From Pegea sp. RAD2-039 (taxonomy: Eukaryota > Chordata > Thaliacea > Salpida > Salpidae), in assembly GCA_034620365.1 (NCBI GenBank), contig JAQGEQ010000195.1, positions 310,001 through 374,000 on the forward strand: DNA of 64,000 nucleotides, written 5' to 3'. The first letter of the stretch is position 1, and every line of letters starts with the position of its first letter. Made by a program: the position numbers and the translations under genes. The notes beneath the pieces were generated by a model. It searched no databases. It saw only the letters and a program-made list of their open reading frames with translations, and was not told where the DNA came from. Positions 1 through 11,274 of this stretch are shown piece by piece.

Positions 1-783
1 GAATAGTTTTATGAACAAACTTTCAAATTTTAAGAAAATATGTTATGAAATTGAAAAGGTTTCAAGTAATTAGTATAATTACTCGTATAAGTAATTATAT
101 TTAAGGCTGAACTCATAATAATTTTAAACTGTTTATTAAAGTATCATTGTTAAACTTTAAAATTGTTAAACCTTGATTTATCTATAAAAACTGAATTTAA
201 TCTCAAGTATCTAGTTGTTCCATAACAAATTTGTAAGTTATTTTTGTTTATTTCACTGGTCAACTAAAACATTAGTCTTTTAAATGTAATATGTGGTAAA
301 TAACAATTCGAAAGACTTATCTAAAAAGTCTCTGGGTCAATTACTCGTAAACATATAACTTAAGCAAATTAAATTGCACAAAGTAAAGGATCTTTATAAG
401 TTATGAAACAGTAAAAATAAATATTCTTTTATCTTCATATATGAACATATCTATGTTAAATTATGTATATATAAAAATATATAAAAAGGCTCGAGCTTAG
501 AAACCATGAAAGGTTTTCGATGAACGATTAGTAGTTACTCGCTTCAGATGTCAGATTGAAATATAATTTTGTATCTGTGCAGTTGAAGTTAGTTAAACTA
601 AAAAAATTTAAAAATAGACAATTCTTGACTTTTTTAGTATTCGAAGTATTTTAATTATTTTAGTTAAGTATACATAGAGAGTATATAAAAATACTTGAGT
701 AAACTTATGAAAAAATTTAAAAAATATTTTTTAAAACAAACTATGCTAGAGTTTCAGTATATGTCATATTAGTGTTTTATAAA
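1..783. other. AT-rich 5' flank, no gene seen
   Basis: This stretch is AT-rich with no long open frame, no RNA gene and no clear repeat. The only element I can attach a role to is the acceptor-like AG at 771-772, just before the start codon at 784. The promoter of the following gene should lie in or upstream of this stretch, but no core promoter motif stands out. Confidence 0.5.
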
Positions 784-3700
784 ATGCTGTTTCTTAACAA
801 GTGGAGTTTTATGCTCATGGCATCTGCTTGTTTACTCCTTATGGAGCAAGTATTAACCCAAGACTTAAGTAAGAAAACCTTATACATATTTTTCCAATCT
901 TTGTATAAGTAGATGTGTTGTAGGAACAAAAGTAATTAAATTAAACAACTAAAGACTGTTGTGTTTTTCTCAGCACTTTTACTTTCAACTACTTTATTTA
1001 ATATGATAATTATGTATACTGATATTTATTAACCTACAATTCGTTACATCAAATAAAAGTTTGATTAGTTGTTTTATAATTCATTAACAAACTCAATATT
1101 CAAATTTCAGATTCAGGAAGACAGTGCAGAGCCCGCATGCTTCTTGAAGTTGATACTAATAATTGTGTCTCAAGATGTAAAGAAGGGTACTTCATAAAGC
1201 GTATGACGCGAGAAACCGGTGAATGTCGACGTGAGTTTGTTTGTTGTTTAAATATAATTTTTTCTAAGTTTGTAATTGAGTAAAAAATAGGAAATTACTA
1301 AAATTGAATCAAACAGATATGAATGTTTTATAAAATAGATTTTATTAACTTAGAATAAATCTTCGAGTTTATTTTCGACAGCTTCTCGCTAACTGCTTAA
1401 ATGGGAACGACAGAAAGCTTTAAATAAAGATATCAAACTTAGTTTACTAAACTTACCAAAATTGCTAATGATATCGGAAATTATATCCAACAGTAACAGC
1501 TTCTATTCTAAATTATTTTTTTCTATCAGCTAATATTTAGCGAGATTAATCCTTCAAAATCTCTGCTAAAACTGTATCATGATAAACAAAATAAATAATT
1601 AAAGGAGTTTCAAATAAAAGCTGTAGTTAAACCAAAAGAGTCTATTTTAACTTGTTCAATTTTCCTTTCAGGTTGCATCCCATCTTGTAAGACATGCGCA
1701 GTAATGCCATTCAATTGCGTGACTTGTCGTAAAGGATATTTACACACAAATGGCGATTGCCTAAAAATAAGTGAGTACAATCTACTTAATGCTGTAAAAT
1801 ATATTAACTTTCTTGATATATGACAAAGATTTCATTTGAAATTATCTTTAAAATCAATAGTAAATGCAAACTAAATTGTCTTATAAAAAAAAAGCTTTAA
1901 ATTATATTGTATGTGATAATATTTGCTAAATTAAACCCAGTAAAACGTAATAAGATTTTATCATGCTAAATTAGGCAAATAAATTGCTAGGAATTAAATA
2001 AATAGTTTCTAAAAGAATGATAAAATTTAACTTCTTCACTTGTTTAACTTCACTTTTTTAGTTTGCCAGTCACTTTGTAAAACACTTTTAATAAGAACAG
2101 GTTTGTGTGAAAGTTGTTTTTAAGGTTATATACTTGATGATGGCCAATCTAAAAACATAAACGAGAACATGATAAATTCAATAACCATGCCATGCTCAAT
2201 GCCTCTATAGAGGATAAGGCATTCCTGGAACTTTAGGATGCTGCATACTCAAATATTTTTTTTTTCAAATAGAAGAGTTGCTCGCAACTTGAAGATTCAC
2301 AAAGCTCAAAATCAATTTAATGTGGAAAGGTCATCTAATGTGTGCAGGGCAAATAAATTTTGCACAGTTAACCTCCAACTGTTAAAGAAATAGTAAACAA
2401 ATATTAAGCAGTTTATCATAGAGGGTCTTGGTGTAGATATAGTACTGAGAAGGGATTTCCTTAAAAGTCATGAGAAAATGGTGTTTGAGTTTGGAAATCC
2501 ATAAAAGGGGAAATCCACAAAAGGGTTTAGTAGTAAATATGCAACAACGATACAAACACAAAATTGTCTCGTTAAATTGGGTGATAAAATCATTTAAAGC
2601 AGAAAAGCTAAAAAAGGAAAGTAGAAGAAGAGCTACTACTTTCACGGTCTAAAGGACATATAATATTTTTTACTGGCTTTAATCAGGGATCAAGGGGAAG
2701 ATACAAATGTTCTGAATAGGATAAAAAGAAAGTTGTATCTCATACCTCAGCGTGTCTAGAAAGTGGGTGAGGATCTACTTATTGCCTGAAGAATAAAGAC
2801 GAGCTATAAGGAAATTGATTAGGGGATCAGGAGCATCTATTATGATGAAGAAGAGATTAAACCTTACGATTCAATAGAAGAAAAAAGCAGAAGTATACTG
2901 CCTCATGAGCTGAAAATATTGTGCTTCCAACCATGATTCAAAAAGGAGGTCTGAACGTTCTGACTGCGGGAAAGAGGAAGGGAGAAGCAACAAAAAATCA
3001 CGATTGGATTGACTGAGTGTTTTCTTAGGAGTAAAAGTTAATTCCGTAGAAGTCTCGACAACCACGAGGGAGGAGATGATAGTAGAGAAAATAAGTCACA
3101 GAAGCCCAAGACACTGCCTCTGTTGGGTAGATGCAAACACAAGCCTGTTCACGCTTGAATTTTTTTCTTAAGTTTCATATTGTTGTGTTTCACCTGTTTC
3201 ATTTATTTAGTGCATAACTATTTGGTTAGACAACTACCTACCACCAACAAGGCAATAGTAAAGTAGAACGCTATCATCCGTAATGTTTGAGACCTTTGAT
3301 GAGGATTCAGCCTCTAGCAAATACAAAATCGTCACAGAGAGTGATGGGACTTTTTGCTTATTGCTCAAGATGGATCTGTAATTGTTCGAATAAGATTAAG
3401 CGATTAAAAAAGGTCTAAGATTGTGACAAACTCATGAAAGACATCGTCTAGTCAACATTACAGGCCATTAAAGCTTTACTACTCTTGGTAGAAGTAGCTG
3501 TAGCAGCCACTCTTAACCAAGCCGGACTTCTTATGAGCTTTATATCAATAACAATCAAAGAATGAAGATATTGTAAACAAGGTTGAACTGTAGGAGGCTT
3601 ATCTGATATAAGCGCCGGTTCGTTACTGGATGAATCCAACCTATGACTGTGGTGTTCATTCGACATTATTTGAGGAGCAGTAATAGCGGCATGGAACCAT

Positions 3701-4680
3701 CCAGCAGATCACTAAGGAGTGTACCTCTAAAGCGCTACAGATGGGACTGATAGGTGGTTTTGACAAAACATGTGTACTTTTTGTCAGTTACGATCCAATT
3801 ATATGGTTAGGGAGAATATGGTATATTTCAACTGTATTACAGAAGATTATGTTACCGCATATGTAAATGTTGCTTAGCGCATTTTACAATAGAATAAAGC
3901 TATCTTAAAGAGTTAGTATCATTACTGTAACCAACCCTTTTTTGCAAGAAAATTTTATAATTTCGTAGATACATGATTAGATTTTAATCTCAATTCTATT
4001 TTTAGGCATTGTACAGGATCAGGAGACCCCAGACTGTAGTAAGTCTTCAGGGTGTAAAAGGAAGTTCATAGCAAGTAACATAGCACCAGATCCCAAATTA
4101 ATAAGACAATGTCGTAAACGATACAGAAAATTTTGTAAACGTTCTAGAGGTATGCCATAATCATTTTAATTTTTTTAATAACTATTTGTAAAAAATTATT
4201 TGTAAAGTTGATTTTATCAATGTTGAATAATTTTGCTAAATCAATAGCTTTTAGTTAAAATATTTAATATTTTTACAATTTAACTTAATATTATTTATTT
4301 TATTTGACTAAGTATCACAACTTAAACAGGAAACAACTTTGTTATGTTAAGAAAATAAAGCTTGCTTCGATAATTTATTTCTCATTACTAAAATTGATAT
4401 TTAACAATTCGATTAACTGTGTAAAATTTTCATCTTTACTTTGCTACCACAAAGAAACCTTTAGTTTAAAAAAAAATAAAATTGAATATTTTTAAAGCCT
4501 TTAAAATAAACAGAACTAAACAATATACAATAATTCGATATTTCTTAAAATAGCTATTTTGGTTAAAATTTTCTATTGATAAATCAGTGTTGAATAATTG
4601 CAATATTTTAATTTATTACTTTTTTATTTGAAAAAGGAGCTAAGAAGCAACAACCTAGTGAGAGTAATTGGTCCTCTTAA
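784..4680 (+). CDS. Secreted furin-like-repeat protein, R-spondin-like, without TSP1 domain
   Basis: I infer five coding exons: 784-868, 1111-1230, 1672-1770, 4006-4149 and 4637-4680. All phases agree and give 163 residues. Residues 1-26 look like a signal peptide. Residues 34-98 carry ten cysteines in the spacing of furin-like repeats, closest to the second furin repeat of R-spondins (C-x3-C-x2-C, then C-x2-C-x-K-G-Y). The tail from about 112 to 156 has four more cysteines and many Lys/Arg, like the basic heparin-binding end of R-spondins. R-spondins normally have two furin repeats plus a thrombospondin type 1 domain; here there is little more than one repeat and no TSP1 domain. A role in Wnt signalling is inference only. 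Another secreted furin-repeat family is possible. An acceptor-like AG lies 11 bp before the ATG. The third intron (2.2 kb) holds a dead furin-like exon. Confidence 0.72.
2062..2155 (+). pseudogene. Dead duplicate of the furin-like exon
   Basis: Inside intron 3 a TTTTTTAG acceptor is followed, in the same phase as exon 3, by a reading that matches exon 3 along its length: Cys-x3-Cys-Lys-Thr, then Cys-x2-Cys, then a stop, then Gly-Tyr. Compared with exon 3, the third cysteine is now Leu, the last is Ser (TCT), the Arg-Lys after the fifth cysteine is Phe-stop (TAA at 2121-2123), and no GT donor follows. This is an old tandem exon duplication that has lost coding ability. The ancestor may have had two adjacent furin repeats encoded by separate exons. 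Confidence 0.7.
2160..3960. other. Intronic island of decayed coding-like sequence
   Basis: This part of intron 3 is visibly less AT-rich than its surroundings. All six frames are broken by stops, yet coding-like segments persist on the + strand, for example around 3430-3560 and 3700-3850. I see no terminal inverted repeats, no target-site duplication and no recognisable transposase or reverse-transcriptase motif. It is probably the relic of an insertion (retrogene or mobile element) of unknown family. The open frame on the minus strand at 3448-3666 does not resemble anything I know. Confidence 0.35.
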
Positions 4681-7600
4681 ATCAGAATTCCTGCTTAGAT
4701 TGATCAATTGAACCATAAAACTTCAGTAGTAGATGATACAAGATTGGAACTTTTCTGAATGTTTATAAACAGATAACTATTCTTATGTCTTTTAACAACT
4801 TTATTTGTTAATGTTTTCTGCTTTAAATGACGTCATTTTTATTTTTGTATTTATACAAACTGTTTGACATGATAAAATATTTTCAAACAGCTATTCCGAT
4901 GTATGTTCAATAGTTATAAGAAAAATAAAAGTTTTTTTCATGACCAAGGTGTATAAAGAAATGAACAATAACACATTTACGTAAGCGGCAAAATATTATA
5001 CTGATATACATTTCAAATATACAAAGTAATTATAATGCACGATATTAATGATAGAAATAGTTTTGAATAAACTAAAGCTTGTGCAAAAGCAAGCTTATTT
5101 ACGATAAAAAATATAAAGAAAGTTTTGAAAAGTTTTAACTAAAGAAGGTGAACAACTTGCTTAATTTTTCTAATTTTTAAAGCTTTATTTATTGAAACAG
5201 CAAATTAGAATATAAAAATACAATAATAAAAATAATAAAATTTCCATCAAATCTAAATTTACAGATTTAGAATGCAACTAAATTTATGAGGCTGATTAAT
5301 TGAAATTTAGTGTAAAATTTTTAGTAGCTGTGGTAGACTTTTAAGCAACTTTAGGTGTAGTAACGAAATCATACAAGATAAGTTTTTAACTTTTCACTAA
5401 CTTGCTCAAACTGCAAATATAATCTAAAAGCTACATTTTGGTCCTTTTTTTAAAGTTTAGTGAGAATAATTTAATTCCTATATTTGATTAATTTTTTAAA
5501 ACATTTTTTTATCTAACATGTATTCATTTATCATTCTGTCGAATTGTATCATATGAAATTATAAGATAAACTAGAAGTTATGGCAAGTCATGACAACACC
5601 TTCCATATACAATAAAATTAAAACATTACTGATCTGATTTAGATTTTCTTAGTATAAACTTGTTTAATATAAAACTATTCTCATGACACAATTTGCACAA
5701 GTGTTTAGCATAAATACAGATTTTAAAAACTTTAAATTTTAACTTGCTTAGATTTGAAATAAGCCGTCTTATATAGATCGTTTGTTGTTTGAAAAACTAA
5801 CAGTATGATTTTGTTATAGGTTCATTTATCCGTTACATTTGAGTTAATTGATTTTGTAGAGTTTTTAATTCTAGTTAATGATAGTAATTACAATAAGCAA
5901 ATTTGTTGTGTAAAGACTTTTGTAATTGTTTATATAAGATAATTTGTTTTGTGAAATTTCGAAAATTTTATTAAAATAATTTTTTTTTGTAATAATTAAC
6001 AGATAATAAAAGTAAACGAAAAACGAAGCGATGAATATAGTTTTTCCATTGAAGTTGGTGAAGCTCGTAAAAATCAAGTCTTTAACCACAACTAGCTGCT
6101 CCAAGCTTTTGTTTTTGGCTCCCAACATAATGGCAAATTTTCAATCTTCCAAAAGGATGTCAAAAAAGATGTCTCATAAGATGAAAGGAAAGCAGAATTT
6201 GTTTTAAAAAATAATGTTGAAGAAAATGTCCGAACGTGTTCGTGGGATACACCAGGAAGAATGATTCTTCATCCAATAACAGCTTGCTTCTACAGACAAG
6301 CGCATGGTTTTGTACACTAAATACAGATGTCAAAAGTTTTTCAATTATTTTCAAACAAGAATGTTTTCTTTTGCTTGTTTTATTTAAAAGATTTCCACTG
6401 AAAATTTCAGCTGATTTTTAAAAAGAATTTAATATTCAGCTTTCAAAGTTCGTTGATAATGAAACAGAACTCAAGACAAATACAGTTTTAAATAAATTAT
6501 CTGTAAACTACTTACAGTTAAGTAAAGACTTAGTCTTTGTTATTTAGCGAATCAAAATAATTTTTTGAAGCATTTAGCTCATTTCTAATATTAAAGTTTC
6601 TTTTAATTCTTTTGTAGTCGTTGTACAGAAGTTTTTTCACCAAATGATTTATTTTAAGAACAATAGTCACTGAAACATTTAAGCCAGCGAAAATACACGA
6701 GTTTTTTTTAAGTATTTTTTTTTAATATTACTATAATCATATGTGATTGTCCACTGTTATATGCTTTAAGGGCTATCGAAAAGCCATGTGTTACATCTTT
6801 TGCTTTCTGTATTTCTACCTTAATAGATGTTATTTGTGGGAATGTGTGTTAGCGAGAGGTGCTCTTTTCAGGCACCCTCCTTCGCATTTATTGTAAAAAG
6901 TAAAATAAATAAATAAATACAATGCAATGCAATAATTTCAAAATTTTTTGTTAATTTTTTAAATCCATTAATTTTTGTTGATATTGCTTGATATAACAAG
7001 ACTTAAGTATTTCTAAATATTTTTCACTGACTAACACAAATTTAGAAAATATTCCGAAACCATTTAAACTTTACATCGAATGGTTTTGATCATTTAGATT
7101 ATTTGACTTGGTCGTAAGCATACTAAAAATAAATCATGCAGATTTTTATTAAAGTAAATTAATAAAACTTTTTGCCTAATTTAGATGGTAAACAAAACGT
7201 AATCAACAAAATGCCAATTTGGCGGAATATTTTTTTGTAATCAATCTAAAAGATAATTTGTTGTTTTTTGCAACTTTAGTAGTAAATTACCGAACCTGCT
7301 GCAATGAAAGCGGTTAGTTTTAACTCAATGATGATGAAGTTATAAAATCTCATGACTGTGGTTTACGTCATGACCAGGAAACTATTGTTTAGAACTAAAT
7401 ACAACTGTGTGAGTAGTCAAGTGGTCTGATTTTACAGTTTTTAAAACACTATTTGAAAATAATCAGTCAATTTTCTTTTGAATGAAATTGAGTTTTAGTT
7501 TTAATGAGATTTTATTTATAACATTAGAATAAGATAAAGGAATTTTTTAAATTTAATTTACTGATAGTTTATACCAAAGCATTAGACTTTGAATTTATAA

Positions 7601-7804
7601 ATCAGTTAAATAAATTTTACAGTGTAATACAATTCAGAAGTGATATTAAAATTTTTAGCTATAAATATTTCAATTTTATACTGTGAAAAATTACGATTTT
7701 AATAATATACATTTTAATAACTTTTGCTCATATTTTAAGCTTACAAATTGAAACTACACTTATATAGGTTAGGTTTATGGCTTAACTTGTTTTAAGTATA
7801 AAAA
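4681..7804. other. AT-rich intergenic DNA
   Basis: A likely polyadenylation signal (AATAAA, around 4923) follows the R-spondin-like gene. The rest is AT-rich and unstructured apart from a retrotransposon 3' end at about 6735-6935. Short frames at 5871-6128, 6160-6354 and 6236-6421 overlap each other on opposite strands and show no domain or codon signal. Confidence 0.45.
6735..6935 (+). mobile_element. 3' end of a non-LTR retrotransposon
   Basis: This segment matches the reverse complement of 17520-17720 over about 180 bp. Shared blocks include CACTGTTATAT, CATGTGTTACATCTTTT, TTTCTGTATTTC, AGAGGTGCTCTTT and TTTATTGTAAAAA. It ends in a TAAA-type tail (about 6902-6920) followed by a short GCAAT repeat, as expected for a 5'-truncated LINE insertion. 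No coding sequence remains. Confidence 0.65.
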
Positions 7805-8469
7805 ATGGCAAAGCGTAAATACGATTGTAGTTATTCATTATTTCTAATCGGTGATGTAGGAACTGGGAAGACTAGTATCATAAACTGTTTTAAAGATCCC
7901 AGCAATATAACTTCACCAGAACCAACTCTTCTACTTGATTCAGTATACAAAGATATTAAATTGTTAAACCAACGAATCAGATTACAAATTGTTGATACGT
8001 CAGGATTGGAAAGATGCAATTCTGTTTTAGCTTACTACTACGGTAGTGGAGATGGTATTATACTTGTTTATAGTGTTGATGATGAAACAAGTTTTAAACG
8101 AATCCATTTTTGGATGGATCAAGCTTCAAGCTATATTAGAGAAGATACAATTTTTTTGTTAGTAGGAAGCAAAAGTGATTTAGAAGAAAAGAGACAAGTT
8201 TCTACTCTTCGAGGTGAAGAATTAGCCAAAAGTCTAAAAATAAACTTTATTGAAGTGCAGTAAGCTAAATCAAAATGTGATTGAAGCTTTTGATACAATA
8301 GTTAAAGATATAAGTTCAAAAAAGCAAAATGCCTCAGATTGAAGCTTTTGATACAATAGTTAAAGATATAAGTTCAAAAAAGCAAAATGCCTCAGAAACA
8401 ATTAAGTTAAATTTGTTTGAAAGTATAAAAAAACAACTTTTAGAACTTTTTTTTGGTCATTGTCAATGA
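7805..8469 (+). pseudogene. Rab-like small GTPase, frameshifted retrocopy
   Basis: An intronless frame opens at 7805 and codes for 152 residues of a Rab-type GTPase. G1 is GDVGTGKTS; the G3 region reads VDTSGLER where Rabs have WDTAGQER; YYYGSGDGIILVYSVDD and EEKRQVS are typical Rab segments, nearest Rab8/Rab1; the G4 segment is GSKSD, not GNKxD. The frame ends at a TAA (8261-8263) in the G5 region, but the next frame continues the family, with SKLNQNVIEAF, so a small indel has broken it. A 58-bp tandem duplication (8279-8394) then breaks it again, and no prenylation cysteines are visible. Lack of introns and two lesions point to a processed pseudogene. A short expressed protein or assembly error cannot be excluded. 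An AATAAA-like signal follows near 8563. Confidence 0.75.
8279..8394 (+). repeat. 58-bp perfect tandem duplication in the Rab pseudogene
   Basis: Positions 8279-8336 and 8337-8394 are identical 58-bp units, starting GATTGAAGC and ending AATGCCTCA. Because 58 is not a multiple of three, the duplication shifts the frame. Identity of the two units suggests a recent event, or an assembly artefact. Confidence 0.9.
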
Positions 8470-8997
8470 TATTTTGTGGTCTTTTCCACCTCAATTTTTA
8501 TAGGTTTGATTATTGTGTAATCTGTATTCTTGTTTATTCTTTGTTGCAATGTATTCTTTTTAAAATAAAGAAAAAAATACATTTCTATTTTACATTCTCT
8601 ACTGTTTTCATATAACATATTCACAAATCTTATACAAGATATTCTTGTAACCTAAACTTCTTTTTATAAACTAATGATAGAGTTCGTATTTCAATCACAT
8701 CTTAACATCTTTTTATTAAATCATATGATAAATAAATGATGTTAACAATCTGTTTTATTCAAAAAATACTGCAAACACGCTAGGATAGTTAAACAATTTG
8801 TATTATTTAAGTAATGAAAGTAAAATGTATCATTCTATTTTTATTAAAAGTATATGTTTGAAATTCTACTACTTATTATAACATTAGAGCAGTATGCGCT
8901 TGTCATATAAAGTATTTGATAGTAATTCAGTCGCCCTGGTTCGTATCTAGTACAGACTATAAAAGTTTTGTAAAAAACAGTTAATTGAATCGGAAAC

Positions 8998-9150
8998 TTG
9001 ACTTGTAAAAACTCCCCGACTAACAACACCAAGTCAATACTAACTTGTCTTACCAACAAATCTTATGATTGGTGGTTGAAGGTGCTGAAGACTCGCCTGC
9101 TTTCTAGCACCTTGACTTGTAAAAAATTATCAACTAACAACATCTTTTAC
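8998..9150. repeat. Dispersed 113-bp repeat, about 1.3 units
   Basis: Two starts of the same unit (CTTGACTTGTAAAAA) lie about 113 bp apart. The sequence between them matches the reverse complement of the tandem repeat at 13648-13862, including GGTGTTGTTAGTCG-type and GGTTGAAGGTGCTGAAGACTC blocks. It codes for nothing recognisable. It may be the tandem core of a nonautonomous mobile element. Confidence 0.7.
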
Positions 9151-10820
9151 ATTAAGCTTTCGTAGATTCCTCTTTTAACTCAATCTTTAAGGGCATATAA
9201 GAATATTATTACTCTTCTTCTGTTTTCCTAGATACAGAGTTTCTAGACTTCAATAGGATTTGGCTTCCAATGGACTCTTGGACTAAACGTATTTTGGGTC
9301 CATCTGAGGCTTTAAAGAATGGCTCGCTTGTTAATGTCAAGTATTATGAAGCTTTGAACTCTTGTTGAACTGTTGTAGTTACTTGATCCTTTGCAAGTCT
9401 TTTACATATCACCGAAACCAGAATGCCTCGTGCTACAAAGTAGCAAAATAGTTTTTCATGATTTATTTATACTTAAGTGGCATTACTGAGGGTGAGTCCA
9501 AAAAATGTATTAAATGAAAAACTTGGTAAATAAGAAACGTAAGCTCTGTCACCAAACATGAAACACAAAAGTAGTCACTGCTAAACTTAAAATAATTGCT
9601 TATCATTCAAAGGTAATTTTTATGATTTACTTTCATAAGTCATTATTGTGTCAAATTTTATCTAAGTTAATTACAATTTCAAGAAGCTATTTAAAATAAG
9701 TTACTTTTTTTAATTTTGCTTTTTTCAAACCTGTCATGGATAAATCATTTTCTTCATTGAACTTTTAAAACTGAAAAAGCTTTGTTAAAATACAATCAAT
9801 TTTATAACTAATTGCATGCATAAACAGTTTTCTAAATTTCTATTAGATATTTTTGCTTTGGAATTAGATTTATTTAAGTTGTCAGTTATTAGTTTACATA
9901 GTTGACTAATTTAACGATTTGAAGTTCAATATTCAGTTGGTTTTAAGATCCAAATTTCATTGATCTTGTTATTTACAATTAACTCTAAGTTTTTTTGCTG
10001 AAAAAATAAACTTTCTGAATAACTTTAAATAATAAATAGAAAGAATAAATTATTTTAAGATAAAATTATTCGGAAAAATCATTTAATTTTGTTTAAACGA
10101 AACACTTTAAAAAAATAATTTCAAAATTACCAGCTCCACAATAAAAGTGAAATTATTCAATCTTTTAAGATAACTGATTTAAATAAAATTCAGCTGAGTC
10201 AACTAATTATTTAATCAAACTGAAATGATTTTAAAATGATAAATATTGAGTAATCTAACATATAACTGGATAGTGGCTTAGATATTTTCAAACTAAACTA
10301 GGTGCTTACAGATAAAATCAACTCTACTAAAATGTTATTCAAATATTTCGTCAAATTATCTAATCATATTCTGTCATTACAGTAATCAAATCGACTGTTT
10401 CAGTTAAACCTCAAGGTCTTGAAACTAAATAATTTGAAAAACTCAAATGAAGTGACAAAAAATTTAATATGTAGATGATAAAATAAATCAAATGTTGTAA
10501 GTTAAAAAACTGCAGCAAAATAACGCAAAGAAATATTTGCAGTGAAAAGCAAATACTTCTGTAAATAATACTAGTTCAGTGGAAAAAACAATTTCAAAAT
10601 AAATGTAGTTTTTTTATAGAAAAAAAAAAGACGATTAAAAAACGTCAAAGTAAAATCAATTTAATATCATAAAAAGTAATTAAAATTAAGATAATTATAT
10701 CTGATGGTTGATAAGGCAGTTTTAGGATAAGAGCTTTTGTTGATAAGGTCTTTAACTTAAACATAATGAAACACTTCGGTCGTTTAGTGATTTTGTTTAG
10801 GATAAATAAAATAAACAGAT
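9151..10820. other. AT-rich intergenic DNA
   Basis: No open frame of interest, RNA gene or repeat is visible. This is the 3' side of the minus-strand receptor gene, so its 3' UTR and polyadenylation site may extend through the minisatellite at 10821-11188 into this stretch. I could not place the signal. Confidence 0.4.
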
Positions 10821-11188
10821 AACCAATCAACTAGCTAACCAAGCAACCAGCTAACCAAACAACCAGCTAACCAAACAACCAGATAACCAATCAATTAGCT
10901 AACCAAGCAACCAGCTAGCCAAGCAACCAGCTAAACAATCAACCAGCTAACCAAGCAACCAGCTAACCAAGCAACCAGCTAACCAAGCAACCAGCTAACC
11001 AATCAACCAGCGAACCAAGCAACCAGCTAGCCAAGCAACCAGCTAGCCAAGCAACCAGCTAACCAATCAACCAGCTAGCCAAGCAACCAGCTAAACAATC
11101 AACCAGCTAACCAAGCAACCAGCTAGCCAAGCAACCAGCTAGCCAAGCAACCAGCTAACCAATCAACTAGCTAACCAATCAACCAATT
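10821..11188. repeat. 16-bp minisatellite, about 23 copies
   Basis: The unit reads CAACCAGCTAACCAAG with few variants (AATC for AAGC, TAGC for TAAC, CTAG for CCAG). It begins about 90 bp past the stop codon of the minus-strand receptor gene, so it may be transcribed as 3' UTR. Variant units recur in blocks, which suggests expansion by multi-unit duplications. Confidence 0.9.
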
Positions 11189-11274
11189 GATTGTAGCTTA
11201 TTTTTAAATAATTAAATTCTCAAAAAGAAATAGAAAATGATGATTGGAACTAAGATTAGAAGAAGAAGAAGAAG

